Assembly (NCBI GenBank): GCA_031459855.1
Contig: JAVKHP010000001.1
Coordinates: forward strand, 2,377,906-2,441,905
Source: Armatimonadota bacterium
GTDB lineage: Bacteria; Sysuimicrobiota; Sysuimicrobiia; Sysuimicrobiales; Humicultoraceae
Reading direction: 5' to 3'
DNA: 64,000 nt
Below, piece after piece: positions 1 to 9,538 of the stretch. How positions within the stretch are numbered: position 1 is the first letter of the stretch; every line of letters begins with the position of its first letter. The notes under the pieces were generated by a model. That model was not told the origin of the DNA, made no database searches, and saw only the letters and a list, made by a program, of their open reading frames with translations. A program made the translations under genes and the position numbers.

Positions 1-9
1 ATCGAGTAG

Positions 10-1386
<1,377 letters not shown>

Positions 1387-1448
1387 CGGTCTTTCCGTGA
1401 TAGGGGGCGTGGTCCGGGCACCCCCGCACGGTCGCCCCCGCCCGGCCG

Positions 1449-2264
1449 ATGCATGGGGTGTGGGCCGGGGTATGGGACCTCCTGTTTCCCCCGCGGTGCG
1501 CGGCCTGCGGCAGCCGCGAGGGAGTCTTCTGCGGCCGCTGCCAGGCCGAGCTGTGCCGGATTGCCCCGCCGGTATGCGTCCGCTGTGGCGACCCGCTGGC
1601 ACCGGCCTCCGGGCGGCTGGTTGTGGACACGGCTGTTCGGGCGGTGCGCGCGGTCTCCCCTCACTGCGCGGCCTGCGCGGCTGCGCCGCCCGCCTACGCC
1701 GTGGCCCGCTCGCTGGCCGCCTACGCGGGCCCTCTGCGCGAGGCGATCCACGCGTTCAAGTACCAGGGCGCGCGTCGTGTGGCCGACGCGCTGGGCGCTC
1801 TGCTGGCCGACGCGATCCCGCCCGAGGTGGCCGATGGGGTCAAGGCGGTGGTGCCCGTCCCCCTCCATGCCAGCCGGCTGCGACAGCGCGGCTACAACCA
1901 GGCCGAGGCGCTGGCGCATCCCGTGGCCAGCCGGCTGGGCGTGCCGTGTCTCCCGGCCGCCCTGCGCCGCTGTCGGCAGGAGGCCCCGCAGGTGCGGTCT
2001 GGGGCTGCGGCCCGGCGGACCAACGTCGCAGGCGCATTCGCACCGGGCGCGCAGGCTGTGTGGGCCACGGTGCTCCTCGTCGACGACGTGTTCTCCACCG
2101 GCGCGACCGCCGACGCCTGCGCGCAGGCGCTCCGGGCTGGCGGTGCGCGGCGCGTGCACGTGCTGACGCTCGCCCGCGCGGTGCTCCGAGTGCAGGTGAG
2201 AGATCTGCGAGAGACGCACTTGGCGCACTGGACCACGGTGGCGATCACGCCTGGAGGAACGTGA
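1449..2264 (+). CDS. ComF-family phosphoribosyltransferase-like protein
   Basis: ComF-family protein of 271 aa, the cytosolic partner of DNA uptake in competent bacteria; the phosphoribosyltransferase fold is conserved but its reaction is unknown. The N-terminus carries a zinc-finger-like set of CxxC pairs (CAAC, CGRC, CVRC) within the first 55 residues, followed by a linker and the PRPP-binding loop VLLVDDVFSTGATA at about residue 208. The gene follows ahcY by 62 bases and is followed after 4 bases by a CPBP protease gene that shares its GGAGGAAC ribosome-binding region. comEC lies far away at 60.4 kb, so the window holds two pieces of a DNA-uptake system. Family assignment is firm; competence itself is inference. 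Confidence 0.9.
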   Translation: MHGVWAGVWDLLFPPRCAACGSREGVFCGRCQAELCRIAPPVCVRCGDPLAPASGRLVVDTAVRAVRAVSPHCAACAAAPPAYAVARSLAAYAGPLREAIHAFKYQGARRVADALGALLADAIPPEVADGVKAVVPVPLHASRLRQRGYNQAEALAHPVASRLGVPCLPAALRRCRQEAPQVRSGAAARRTNVAGAFAPGAQAVWATVLLVDDVFSTGATADACAQALRAGGARRVHVLTLARAVLRVQVRDLRETHLAHWTTVAITPGGT

Positions 2265-2268
2265 CGTC

Positions 2269-3027
2269 GTGGCAGGTGCTGGGTCGCACGCCGGTAGCCC
2301 CGGTCCCCTCCGGGCCGGGCTGTGCGCGGCGCTGCTCTGGCTGACGGTCGAAGCCGCCATCCGATGGACGGACGTGGCGATTGTGCGCTGGTGGGACGCC
2401 GTCAGCGCCCGGGCCACGCCGGGCACCGTCCTGTGGGTCAACGTCGTGCTCCTGATCCCGACCATGCTGGTGCTGGCGTGGCTGTTCGCACGCCGCGTCC
2501 GGCGCGAGGGTCTCACCCGGGCGGCGTTGGACTACCGTCCCTGGCGCGTTGGCATCTGGCCGGCGCTGGGCGCGGTGGTCGTCATCTTTGGCATGATCGA
2601 GGCCTTTGGTCCCTGGGAGGACGCGCTGTTTCGCGACGAGCGCCGGGAGCGCGCCTGGGAGGAAGCGCGCCGCGCCGCCGGGTGGCTCGTGGGGCTGGTG
2701 GCCGTTCCCGCCAACGGGCTCCTCGTGCCGGTGGTCGAAGAGTTCGCCTGGCGCGGGTACATCCAGACACGGATCCTCCTGGCGCTGGGCCGGCCGGCTG
2801 GCATCCTGACCACGGCCCTGCTGTTCGCGGCCAAGCACGTCGTCGTGGACCTTTCCCTCGATAGGGTCTTCACCCTGATGGGCGGTGCGCTGGTCCTCGG
2901 CGGCGTGGGCGCGCGGTGGGGCACGCAGGCGTCCACCGTCACCCACGTGGTCCTGAACGTCGTCGCCACGGCCGCCGAAACAGTGCTGGGCCCCCTGCTC
3001 GTGCAGCGTTCGACCGACGCCCCCTGA
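2269..3027 (+). CDS. CPBP-family intramembrane metalloprotease
   Basis: Polytopic membrane protein of 252 aa of the CPBP (CAAX protease / bacteriocin-processing) family. Several hydrophobic segments are visible, with the signature EEFAWRGYIQ near residue 157 (paired Glu plus Arg), a KHVVVD segment, and a final THVVLN near 224 that supplies the His and Asn of the family. Members cleave within membranes or confer immunity to peptide toxins. The GTG start lies 4 bases after comF and its SD sits inside the comF end. It stands directly before a small exported protein and the DUF5819/HTTM pair, so an immunity or processing role in that cassette is possible but unproven. The last 19 bases of the gene are repeated 147 bases downstream. 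Confidence 0.85.
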   Translation: MAGAGSHAGSPGPLRAGLCAALLWLTVEAAIRWTDVAIVRWWDAVSARATPGTVLWVNVVLLIPTMLVLAWLFARRVRREGLTRAALDYRPWRVGIWPALGAVVVIFGMIEAFGPWEDALFRDERRERAWEEARRAAGWLVGLVAVPANGLLVPVVEEFAWRGYIQTRILLALGRPAGILTTALLFAAKHVVVDLSLDRVFTLMGGALVLGGVGARWGTQASTVTHVVLNVVATAAETVLGPLLVQRSTDAP

Positions 3028-3176
3028 CCATGCAGGGCTGCCAGCTGCGAACCCACGCCGCCGACCGCAACATCGCCGCACCTGCCGCAGGGAATTCACT
3101 GGATTGAGCCTGCCAAATGCGGGTCCACGCCGCTGACCGCCACACGGCGCAATTTTTCGACCGACGCCCCCTCACC
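3009..3176. repeat. Nested imperfect direct repeats copying the 3' end of the CPBP gene
   Basis: A 21-base unit beginning TTCGACCGACGCCCCCT at 3009, which contains the stop codon, recurs at 3156 with one mismatch. Between them, a 35-base unit at 3038 recurs at 3110 with about seven mismatches. No gene is visible between the CPBP stop and the SD at about 3242. Confidence 0.8.
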
Positions 3177-3253
3177 ACTCGGGCCGTCCGCTCCGATGGA
3201 CTGAATGGGCGCGCACGGCAGTCGACACGGTGCCGCCCGGAGGAGGAGCAGGG

Positions 3254-3670
3254 ATGCGGACGGTCAGCACGCTGCTCGTGCTGGTAGTGCTGGTGGCGGG
3301 GGTCGCGATCCGGGGCTCGATGGCCCGTCCGATCGCCGATCCCGGCGCCATGGTTCTGCGGTGTCAGGCGGAAGCGCGCGGGTCGGTCGAGTGCCGCCCG
3401 CTGGAGGGACCGCTCTCCGTCATGGTCGAGGAGGGGCCGGGGCTCGACGTCGGTGGGGACTACGGGGCGTTGGCGGCCGTCGACGGCGCAACCGCGGGGG
3501 ACGCCTACGGCGATCCCGATCGCATTAGCGCCCGCGCCGTGTTGGCGTTTGCCAGAGACGTCTTCGACTTCGCGTTGCGCGCCTACGACTTCGCCACGCA
3601 CTTTGGCATCATCGGAGGGATGCTGTTCGCGCCGCCGCTGGCTGTCGATCGGCTCTTCGACCCGCAATAG
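3254..3670 (+). CDS. Small exported protein, candidate peptide precursor
   Basis: Unrecognised 138-aa protein. Residues 5-20 form a hydrophobic signal-like helix (TLLVLVVLVAGVAIRG). A middle part carries two cysteines ten residues apart in an acidic context, and the last 45 residues form an amphipathic-to-hydrophobic region (DFALRAYDFATHFGIIGGML). The ATG at 3254 follows a strong AGGAGGAG, which decides it over an in-frame start at 3230. It sits 63 bases before a DUF5819 gene and 702 bases before an HTTM-DCC gene. In Bacillus the SdpAB pair of that type matures the secreted SdpC toxin, so this could be the secreted substrate; the sequence itself does not match SdpC that I can see. It could equally be an unrelated exported protein. 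Confidence 0.6.
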   Translation: MRTVSTLLVLVVLVAGVAIRGSMARPIADPGAMVLRCQAEARGSVECRPLEGPLSVMVEEGPGLDVGGDYGALAAVDGATAGDAYGDPDRISARAVLAFARDVFDFALRAYDFATHFGIIGGMLFAPPLAVDRLFDPQ

Positions 3671-3733
3671 CTGGATGAGGCAGCCGGGGAGGGCGCACCC
3701 CTCCCCGGCGAGCTGACGACGGAGGAGCCGACA

Positions 3734-4375
3734 GTGCAGCGGGCGGTGGTGTGGGTCGCAATCCTGACCGCGGTCGCGCTGGTTGCGGGGTATCTGGTGA
3801 ACACCGTGCTGTACCTGGCACCACCAAACCCCCTGAGTCTCCGGGCGCTCCCTGTGGTCCTGGCGCTGCAGCAGCCGTGGTTCTCCCAGAACTGGCACCT
3901 CTTCGCTCCCAGCCCGATCCGGTCCAACTTCCTCCTCACCGTGCGGTGCCGCGCCGGGGCGCAGATCACGCCCTGGCACGCGCCCGCGACGCCCTGGCTG
4001 GCCGTGCACCACCGCAGCCGGTTCACCCCGATGGGCAAGCTGCTGCGCCTGCCCATGAACGCCATGCTGCTGGTCCTGGGCCGGACCACCGACGACTGGC
4101 GCCAGCTGCTGTGCCGCAAGTCGCCGGATGCGGCCGCCTGCCGGGGCGCCGACCCGGGCATGCAGCGGCAGCGGGAGATCGGCCTGCTGGTGCTGCGCCG
4201 GCTCGCGTCGGCCGCCTGCGACCGCCTGGTGGGTCCGGGGCGGGTCGATGCGGTGCAGGCGCGCATCCTCATCCACGACCCGCCGCCCTGGTCGCGCAGG
4301 CATCTGCCGGCGGACGCCGGCACGACGCGCTACCTGCTGCTCCCGTGGATGCCCTACGCGGCCGTCGGCCGGTGA
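3734..4375 (+). CDS. DUF5819-family membrane-anchored protein (SdpA-like)
   Basis: 213-aa protein with one N-terminal transmembrane helix (AVVWVAILTAVALVAGYL) and the family hallmark FSQNWHLFAPSP at residues 51-62, followed by a mostly extracytoplasmic domain. DUF5819 proteins are uncharacterised but usually stand next to HTTM proteins, as SdpA stands next to SdpB in the Bacillus toxin-maturation operon, and SdpA carries a comparable Q-W-aromatic-P motif. The GTG start is set by GGAGGAGC about 6 bases upstream. The stop is followed 4 bases later by the HTTM-DCC start, so the two are surely one operon. Family is fairly sure; the SdpA parallel is inference. Confidence 0.78.
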   Translation: MQRAVVWVAILTAVALVAGYLVNTVLYLAPPNPLSLRALPVVLALQQPWFSQNWHLFAPSPIRSNFLLTVRCRAGAQITPWHAPATPWLAVHHRSRFTPMGKLLRLPMNAMLLVLGRTTDDWRQLLCRKSPDAAACRGADPGMQRQREIGLLVLRRLASAACDRLVGPGRVDAVQARILIHDPPPWSRRHLPADAGTTRYLLLPWMPYAAVGR

Positions 4376-4379
4376 GGGG

Positions 4380-5813
4380 ATGGGCGTCCTGCGCGCTGTC
4401 GAACGCTACGTCACCCGCGAGCACGGGCTGATCGGCGCCAGCCTGGCCCGGATCAGCCTGGGCGTCTGGGCCGTGTACTTCTACCTGCTCCACTGGCCCG
4501 TGCGGCGCCTGCTGTGGGGCCCCGAGGGGTTCTTCCCCCACGACGCGTTCCGCGAGCTCGAGCCGGTCCTCAACGTCTTTGCGGTCAGCCGCGCCCCGCT
4601 CTATGTCGACGCGGTGCTGGCGGGAGGGCTCCTCCTCGCCCTCGGGGTGGTGCTCGGCGTGGCGCCGCGCGTCGTCCTGCCGCTCCACTGGCTGGTGCTC
4701 TGGTCGCTGCAGGAGCGCAATCCGTTGCTGACCGATGGCGGCGACAACATCATGCGCATCGCGCTGCTCTTCCTCTGCCTGACCAACACCGCCGCCTACG
4801 GCGCCGTCGGCGCAATGCCCCTGGTGGCACACGGTGTGGGGGCGGACCGCCGCGCACGGCAGCACCCGGCGGGCGGATCGCCCGGAGCGTGCCGCAGCCT
4901 CCTAGCCGCCGTCGGTCGGGCGGTGGCGGTCTGGCGCGCGCGGCTCGCCCCCGTCGGCCGGACCGCCGCCGCGTGGAGTGCCCGCTGGGCGGCCACCGGC
5001 CGCGCCGTCCGCGCCGTGGCGCACAACGCCGGCGTGGCCCTGATCGTCGCCCAGCTGAGCCTCGTCTACCTGAGCACCGGGTTCTACAAGACCATGGGCG
5101 AGTTGTGGCAACAGGGGACGGCGCTCTACTATATCCTGCGGGTGGACGAGTTCTCGCTGCCGGGCCGGGCGGAGGTCGTCTACCGCAGCACGCCCCTGGT
5201 GGTGCTGGGCACGTACGGGACCGTGGTGTTCGAGTTGATGTTCCTGCCGTGCCTGGCCAACCGCTGGACACGCTACGCGGTGCTCGCGACGGGCGTGGCG
5301 TTCCACGCCGCGATCGCCTACCTCATGGGTCTGGTGACGTTCGCCTGGAGCATGCTGAGCCTCTACCCGTTGCTGGTGACCGACGACGAGTACCGGGGGC
5401 TGGCGGCCTGGGTCCGGCGCCGGTGGGGCCTGCGTGTCTTCTACGACGGCTGGTGTCCGCTGTGCACGCGCAGCGCGCGCTGGCTGGCGCGGCTGGACCT
5501 GGCGGGCCTGGTGCGCTGGATCTCGTTCCGCGACCCCGGTGTGGCGGAGCGCTACGGGCTCGATCCCGACCGTGCCGCGCGGCGCATCCAGAGCCTGGAT
5601 GGTCGAGGCCGGCGGCGGGAAGGCATCGATGCGCTGCTGGCCGTGGCCGTCCGCATCCCCCTGCTGTGGCCCCTGGTGCCCGTGCTGGGGGTGGGCCGGC
5701 TCGTCGCGGGGCAGCGCCTCTACGACGCCCTGGCGACGCGCCGTCTGATCGTGGTGCCGGGCGCGTGCGCGGCCCACTGTGCGGTCACGCCGCCGCGTGA
5801 GGCGGAGGGATAG
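4380..5813 (+). CDS. HTTM membrane protein fused to a DCC thiol-disulfide oxidoreductase domain (SdpB-like)
   Basis: 477-aa two-part protein. Residues about 15-340 form the multi-helix HTTM domain (related to vitamin-K gamma-carboxylase and SdpB), with the typical LTDGGDNIMR loop and STGFYKTMGELW segment; a basic, Ala/Arg-rich insert lies at about 155-215. From about 351 a DUF393/DCC domain follows, with FYDGWCPLCTRSARW: the CPLC at 360-363 is a thioredoxin-like redox pair. The ATG at 4380 overlaps the SD region of the preceding DUF5819 stop (GGTGAGGGGATG). The family suggests membrane-bound processing of a secreted partner, and the redox domain suggests disulfide chemistry, fitting the two cysteines of the small exported protein upstream. 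Domain calls are firm; substrate is unknown. Confidence 0.85.
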   Translation: MGVLRAVERYVTREHGLIGASLARISLGVWAVYFYLLHWPVRRLLWGPEGFFPHDAFRELEPVLNVFAVSRAPLYVDAVLAGGLLLALGVVLGVAPRVVLPLHWLVLWSLQERNPLLTDGGDNIMRIALLFLCLTNTAAYGAVGAMPLVAHGVGADRRARQHPAGGSPGACRSLLAAVGRAVAVWRARLAPVGRTAAAWSARWAATGRAVRAVAHNAGVALIVAQLSLVYLSTGFYKTMGELWQQGTALYYILRVDEFSLPGRAEVVYRSTPLVVLGTYGTVVFELMFLPCLANRWTRYAVLATGVAFHAAIAYLMGLVTFAWSMLSLYPLLVTDDEYRGLAAWVRRRWGLRVFYDGWCPLCTRSARWLARLDLAGLVRWISFRDPGVAERYGLDPDRAARRIQSLDGRGRRREGIDALLAVAVRIPLLWPLVPVLGVGRLVAGQRLYDALATRRLIVVPGACAAHCAVTPPREAEG

Positions 5814-5839
5814 GCGCAAGCGCGCAGAAGCCTCCGTGC

Positions 5840-6784
5840 ATGCGTGGCCTGGCCGTCGTGGCCATCGGAGGCAACTCCCTGGTCCGCGACAACGATGCGT
5901 CGGTCGACGCCGCCCGGGCGGCGCTGGCCGAGACGTGCGCGCCGCTGGCGGCCATGGCGGCCGATGGCTGGATGCTGGCGGTCACCCACGGCAACGGGCC
6001 GCAGGTGGGGTTTGGGCTGCTGCGGGCCGAGGCCGCCGCGCAGGTTGCACCCCGGCAGCCGCTCGACGTGGTGGGGGCCGAGACCCAGGGCTCGATCGGG
6101 TACCTGCTCCAGCAGACGCTGGGTGCGGCGCTGGCCGCCCGGGGCATCCCCCGCACCGTGGCCACCGTGGTCACCCAGGTGGTGGTCGATCCCCAGGACC
6201 CGGCCTTTGCGCACCCGACCAAGCCCATCGGGCCGTTCTACCACCCGGTGGAGGCTGAGGTGCGCCGGCGCATGGGTTGGGTGATGGTGGAAGACGCCGG
6301 GCGGGGGTGGCGGCGCGTCGTGCCCTCTCCCGAGCCGCTGGAGATCGTGGAAGGCGAGGCGATCCGCGCCCTGGTAGAGCGCGGCGTCACCGTGATCGCC
6401 GCGGGCGGGGGAGGCATTCCGGTGGTGCGGGGCGAACGAGGCTACGTCGGCGTGGAGGCCGTTGTCGACAAGGACCTCGCGGCCGCCGTGCTGGCGCGTG
6501 TGCTCGGCGCCCGGCTGCTGGTGATCTCCACGGCGGTCGAGCACGTGGCGCTGCACTACGGCACGCCGCGGGCGCGGCCGCTGGGCCGGGTGTCGCTGGC
6601 CGACGTCCGGCACTACCTGGCCGAGGGGCACTTTCCGCCCGGCAGCATGGGCCCCAAGATCACGGCGGCAGTGCGGTTTCTCGAGAGCGGTGGCGAGGCC
6701 GTGGTCATCACGGCGCCCTGGGCGCTCGAGCGAGCGCTGGCCGGCGCGGCCGGCACGCACATCGTGCCCGACGGGGCGCCCTGA
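5840..6784 (+). CDS. arcC: Carbamate kinase
   Basis: Cytosolic amino-acid-kinase-fold enzyme that interconverts carbamoyl phosphate plus ADP with carbamate plus ATP. The 314-aa length is typical. Seen: AIGGNSL at the N-terminus, THGNGPQVG near 50, QGSIGYLLQQ near 90, an IAAGGGGIPVV loop near 190 and VDKDLAAAVLA near 212, with a closing THIVPD. It lies 26 bases after the HTTM-DCC gene and 38 bases before an aminotransferase gene. No arginine deiminase or ornithine transcarbamoylase is nearby, so it may serve purine, allantoin or other carbamoyl-yielding breakdown rather than arginine fermentation; that is inference. Confidence 0.95.
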   Translation: MRGLAVVAIGGNSLVRDNDASVDAARAALAETCAPLAAMAADGWMLAVTHGNGPQVGFGLLRAEAAAQVAPRQPLDVVGAETQGSIGYLLQQTLGAALAARGIPRTVATVVTQVVVDPQDPAFAHPTKPIGPFYHPVEAEVRRRMGWVMVEDAGRGWRRVVPSPEPLEIVEGEAIRALVERGVTVIAAGGGGIPVVRGERGYVGVEAVVDKDLAAAVLARVLGARLLVISTAVEHVALHYGTPRARPLGRVSLADVRHYLAEGHFPPGSMGPKITAAVRFLESGGEAVVITAPWALERALAGAAGTHIVPDGAP

Positions 6785-6822
6785 ACGCAGTGTCGACAGG
6801 CGACCATAAGGAGGGATGTGGC

Positions 6823-8010
6823 GTGGACCTGGAGTGGGCGGCGCGCATGAGCACGCTGGGGACGGAGACCGCCTTCGAGGTGCTGGCCCGCGCCCGGCGC
6901 CTGGAGGCCCAGGGGCGGCGCATCATCCACCTCGAGATCGGTGAACCTGACTTCGCCACGCCGCCGCACATCGTCGAGGCGGCGATCCGGGCGATGCGCG
7001 ACGGGTACACGCACTACACGCCCGCGGCCGGCATCTGGGAGGTGCGGGCAGCGGTCGCCGACTACGTGGCGCGCACGCGGAACATCCCCGTGCAGCCCGA
7101 GCAGGTGATCATCACGCCCGGCTCCAAGAACGTGCTGCTGTTCGCCATGCTGGCGCTGGTGAACCCCGGCGACGAGGTGATCTACCCCGACCCCGGCTAC
7201 CCCATCTATGAGTCGGTGGCGCGGTTCGTGGGCGCCGCGCTGCGGCCGATCCGCCTGCGGGAAGAGCAGGACTTCGCGTTCGACCTCGACGAGTTCCGGG
7301 CCCTGCTGTCGCCCCGCACCCGCATGGTGATCCTGAACTCACCGCACAACCCGTGCGGCTCGGTGCTCGACCGCCGGACCATCGAGGCGGTCGCCGCCGC
7401 GGTGCTGCCCACCCGGGCGGTGGTGCTCTCCGACGAGATCTACGGGCGTATCACCTACGAGGGAACGCCGTTCAGCATCGCCAGCGTGCCGGGGATGCAG
7501 GAGCGCACCATCATCCTGGACGGGCTCTCCAAAACCTACGCCATGACCGGGTGGCGCGTGGGCTTCGGGGTGATGCGGCCCGAGCTGGTCGAGCGCATGG
7601 CCCAGCTCCTCATCAACTCCAGTTCGTGCGCGGCGGCGTTCTGCCAGATGGCGGCGATCGCGGCCCTGCAGGGCCCCCAGGACGCCGTGGACGCCATGGT
7701 GGCCGAGTTCCGGGCCCGCCGCCAGATCATCGTGGAGGAGCTCAACAGCATCGACGGCGTCCGCTGCCGTACCCCGGGCGGGGCCTTCTACGCGTTCCCC
7801 AACGTCTCGGCCATCGACGCCGACGCCAAGCGGCTGGCGGACTTCCTGCTGGAAGAGGCGGGCGTGGCCTGTCTGGCGGGCACGTCGTTCGGCGCGGGCG
7901 GGCAGGGCTTCCTGCGGTTCTCCTACGCCACGAGCCGGGAGAACATCCGCGAGGGGATGCGCCGGCTACGGGAAGCGCTGCCGCGCTATCAGCCGGCGGT
8001 GCGGGCGTAA
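6823..8010 (+). CDS. Class I/II PLP-dependent aminotransferase
   Basis: 395-aa fold-type I aminotransferase of the aspartate/alanine group. Seen: EIGEPDFATP, YTHYTPAAG, the NSPHNPCGSV motif, SDEIYGRITYEG, and the PLP lysine in LSKTYAMTGWRVGF, with a late RFSYATS arginine for the alpha-carboxylate. The GTG at 6823 is chosen because AAGGAGGG ends 7 bases upstream; the reading frame stays open far upstream but lacks an aminotransferase sequence there. It follows arcC closely. The amino donor cannot be read from sequence: aspartate, alanine or an aromatic amino acid are all possible. Confidence 0.9.
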   Translation: MDLEWAARMSTLGTETAFEVLARARRLEAQGRRIIHLEIGEPDFATPPHIVEAAIRAMRDGYTHYTPAAGIWEVRAAVADYVARTRNIPVQPEQVIITPGSKNVLLFAMLALVNPGDEVIYPDPGYPIYESVARFVGAALRPIRLREEQDFAFDLDEFRALLSPRTRMVILNSPHNPCGSVLDRRTIEAVAAAVLPTRAVVLSDEIYGRITYEGTPFSIASVPGMQERTIILDGLSKTYAMTGWRVGFGVMRPELVERMAQLLINSSSCAAAFCQMAAIAALQGPQDAVDAMVAEFRARRQIIVEELNSIDGVRCRTPGGAFYAFPNVSAIDADAKRLADFLLEEAGVACLAGTSFGAGGQGFLRFSYATSRENIREGMRRLREALPRYQPAVRA

Positions 8011-8167
8011 CGACGCCGCCCTCGCCCAGGCCGCGCGCCGCGCGGAGGGCGTGGGGCGTCCCGGTACCGTCGCACGGACGCGGCCTGCGGGCGAACGCCG
8101 GCACCCGGTTCCGGTCGCGGCTTGCGCCCTGTCCCGGTCGTGGCGCAGGCGTTGTCCCGGTGGCGGC

Positions 8168-9244
8168 TCAGGGATGGCCGCCGCGCGGCGCGTCCTCGCC
8201 GCCGGCGAAGACGATCCCGCGCCGGATCCCCACGGTGACCGTGGCGCCCTCGTCGTAGGGCGCCGACGGCGGCGCCTGGACCCGCACCGGCGCACCGTTG
8301 GCCAGCCGCACCTTGAACTCCACCAGGTTCCCCAGGAAGTTGCGTACCTCGACGCGTCCGGCCAGCCCCTCGTCCGCCGCGAGGTCGAGGTCCTCCGGGC
8401 GCACGGCCAGGGTGACGGCGCCGGACAGCCCGGCGGGGTTCTCCGCCTCGCACTCGTAGCCGTCGACTCGCACGCGGGCGGCGCCGGCCGCGCTGGCGCG
8501 CACCTGCGCTGGCAGGAAGTTCATCTGGCCGATGAAGTCGGCCACGAAGCGGGTGGCCGGCCGCCGGTAGATGTCGGCGGGCCGGCCGACCTGCACGATG
8601 CGCCCCTCGGCCATCACGGCCACCCGGTCGGACAGCGCCATGGCCTCGGCCTGGTCGTGGGTCACGTACAGCACGGGGATCTTCATCCGGCGCTGCAGTT
8701 CCTTGAGCTCGAAGCGCATCTGCTCGCGCAGCTTGGCGTCGAGGTTGGAGAGGGGCTCGTCCAGCAGCAGCAGGTCGGGCCGGCCGGCCAGCGCGCGCCC
8801 CAGCGCCACACGCTGCTGCTGCCCGCCCGAGAGCTGGTGCGGGTAGCGCCGCTCCAGCCCGCGCAGCGCCACCAGCTCCACGATCTCGGCCACGCGCGCG
8901 GCAATGGCGCTGCGCGACTGTCCGGCGACCCGCAGCGGGTAGGCGATGTTGTCGAAGACGGTCATGTGGGGCCAGACGGCGTAGTTCTGGAACACCATGC
9001 CCAGGCGCCGTCGCTCCGGCGGCACGAAGACCCCGGGACCGCTCACCAGCCGGCCGTTGATGGTGATCTCCCCCCGCGTGGGGTGCTCCAGGCCGGCGAT
9101 GCAGCGCAGGGTCGTGGTCTTGCCGCAGCCGGAGGGGCCCAGCAAGGTGAAGAACTCCTCCGGGCCGATGGCAAACGACACGGCGTGCACCGCCACGACC
9201 CCGTCGAACCGCTTCCACAGATCGGACACCCTGACCGCTTCCAT
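8168..9244 (-). CDS. ABC transporter ATP-binding protein (Fe3+/spermidine/putrescine type)
   Basis: 358-aa cytoplasmic ATPase of an importer. Walker A GPSGCGKTTTL near 40, signature LSGGQQQRVALGRAL near 138, Walker B LLLLDEPLSNLD, switch His in YVTHDQAEA, then a TOBE regulatory domain at about 270-350. The family is the PotA/FbpC/UgpC group, which normally pairs with two permeases and a binding protein, but none is adjacent: it lies alone between an aminotransferase (convergent) and a divergent membrane-protein gene. It closely resembles the ATPase at 45.6 kb in layout. The ATG was chosen where the conserved EAVRVSDLWKRF begins; only a weak GGGAGCGG precedes it. Confidence 0.88.
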   Translation of the reverse strand: MEAVRVSDLWKRFDGVVAVHAVSFAIGPEEFFTLLGPSGCGKTTTLRCIAGLEHPTRGEITINGRLVSGPGVFVPPERRRLGMVFQNYAVWPHMTVFDNIAYPLRVAGQSRSAIAARVAEIVELVALRGLERRYPHQLSGGQQQRVALGRALAGRPDLLLLDEPLSNLDAKLREQMRFELKELQRRMKIPVLYVTHDQAEAMALSDRVAVMAEGRIVQVGRPADIYRRPATRFVADFIGQMNFLPAQVRASAAGAARVRVDGYECEAENPAGLSGAVTLAVRPEDLDLAADEGLAGRVEVRNFLGNLVEFKVRLANGAPVRVQAPPSAPYDEGATVTVGIRRGIVFAGGEDAPRGGHP

Positions 9245-9324
9245 GCCACCGCTCCCGCACGTGCTGCGGCAGCCGCAGGGGCCTGGACGACCCGAGGCAG
9301 GCCCCACGGCCGCGGGATCCTCTG

Positions 9325-9409
9325 TTCCCGCGCCATCCGGGCTTCCCGTACGCCGGAGGCTCCGCAGGCAGCCTGGAGGACGTCCTTCCCCGCGCCATGC
9401 GGGCTTCCC
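9325..9409. repeat. Imperfect direct repeat upstream of the orphan ABC ATPase
   Basis: A 23-25-base unit of the form TTCCCGCGCCATCCGGGCTT at 9325 recurs at 9386 with one substitution and one inserted C. Flanking CTCCGCAGGCAGCCTGGAGG-like bases are also partly repeated. No gene is visible from 9245 to 9538. Confidence 0.7.
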
Positions 9410-9538
9410 TCCAGGCGACGGCACCGCCTGTAGGACGTGACGTTTGGTAGGCGTGGCGTGAACAGTTGTCGCGCCAATCTGTCCGCGGTAGGATGGCGGC
9501 GGCCCGCGGGCGTGCTGTCGCGGGGACGGAGGGGCGCG

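Noticed and set aside
6277-6822. Upstream extension of the aminotransferase frame into arcC
   Set aside because: The extra residues are a shifted reading of arcC; AAGGAGGG before 6823 sets the start.
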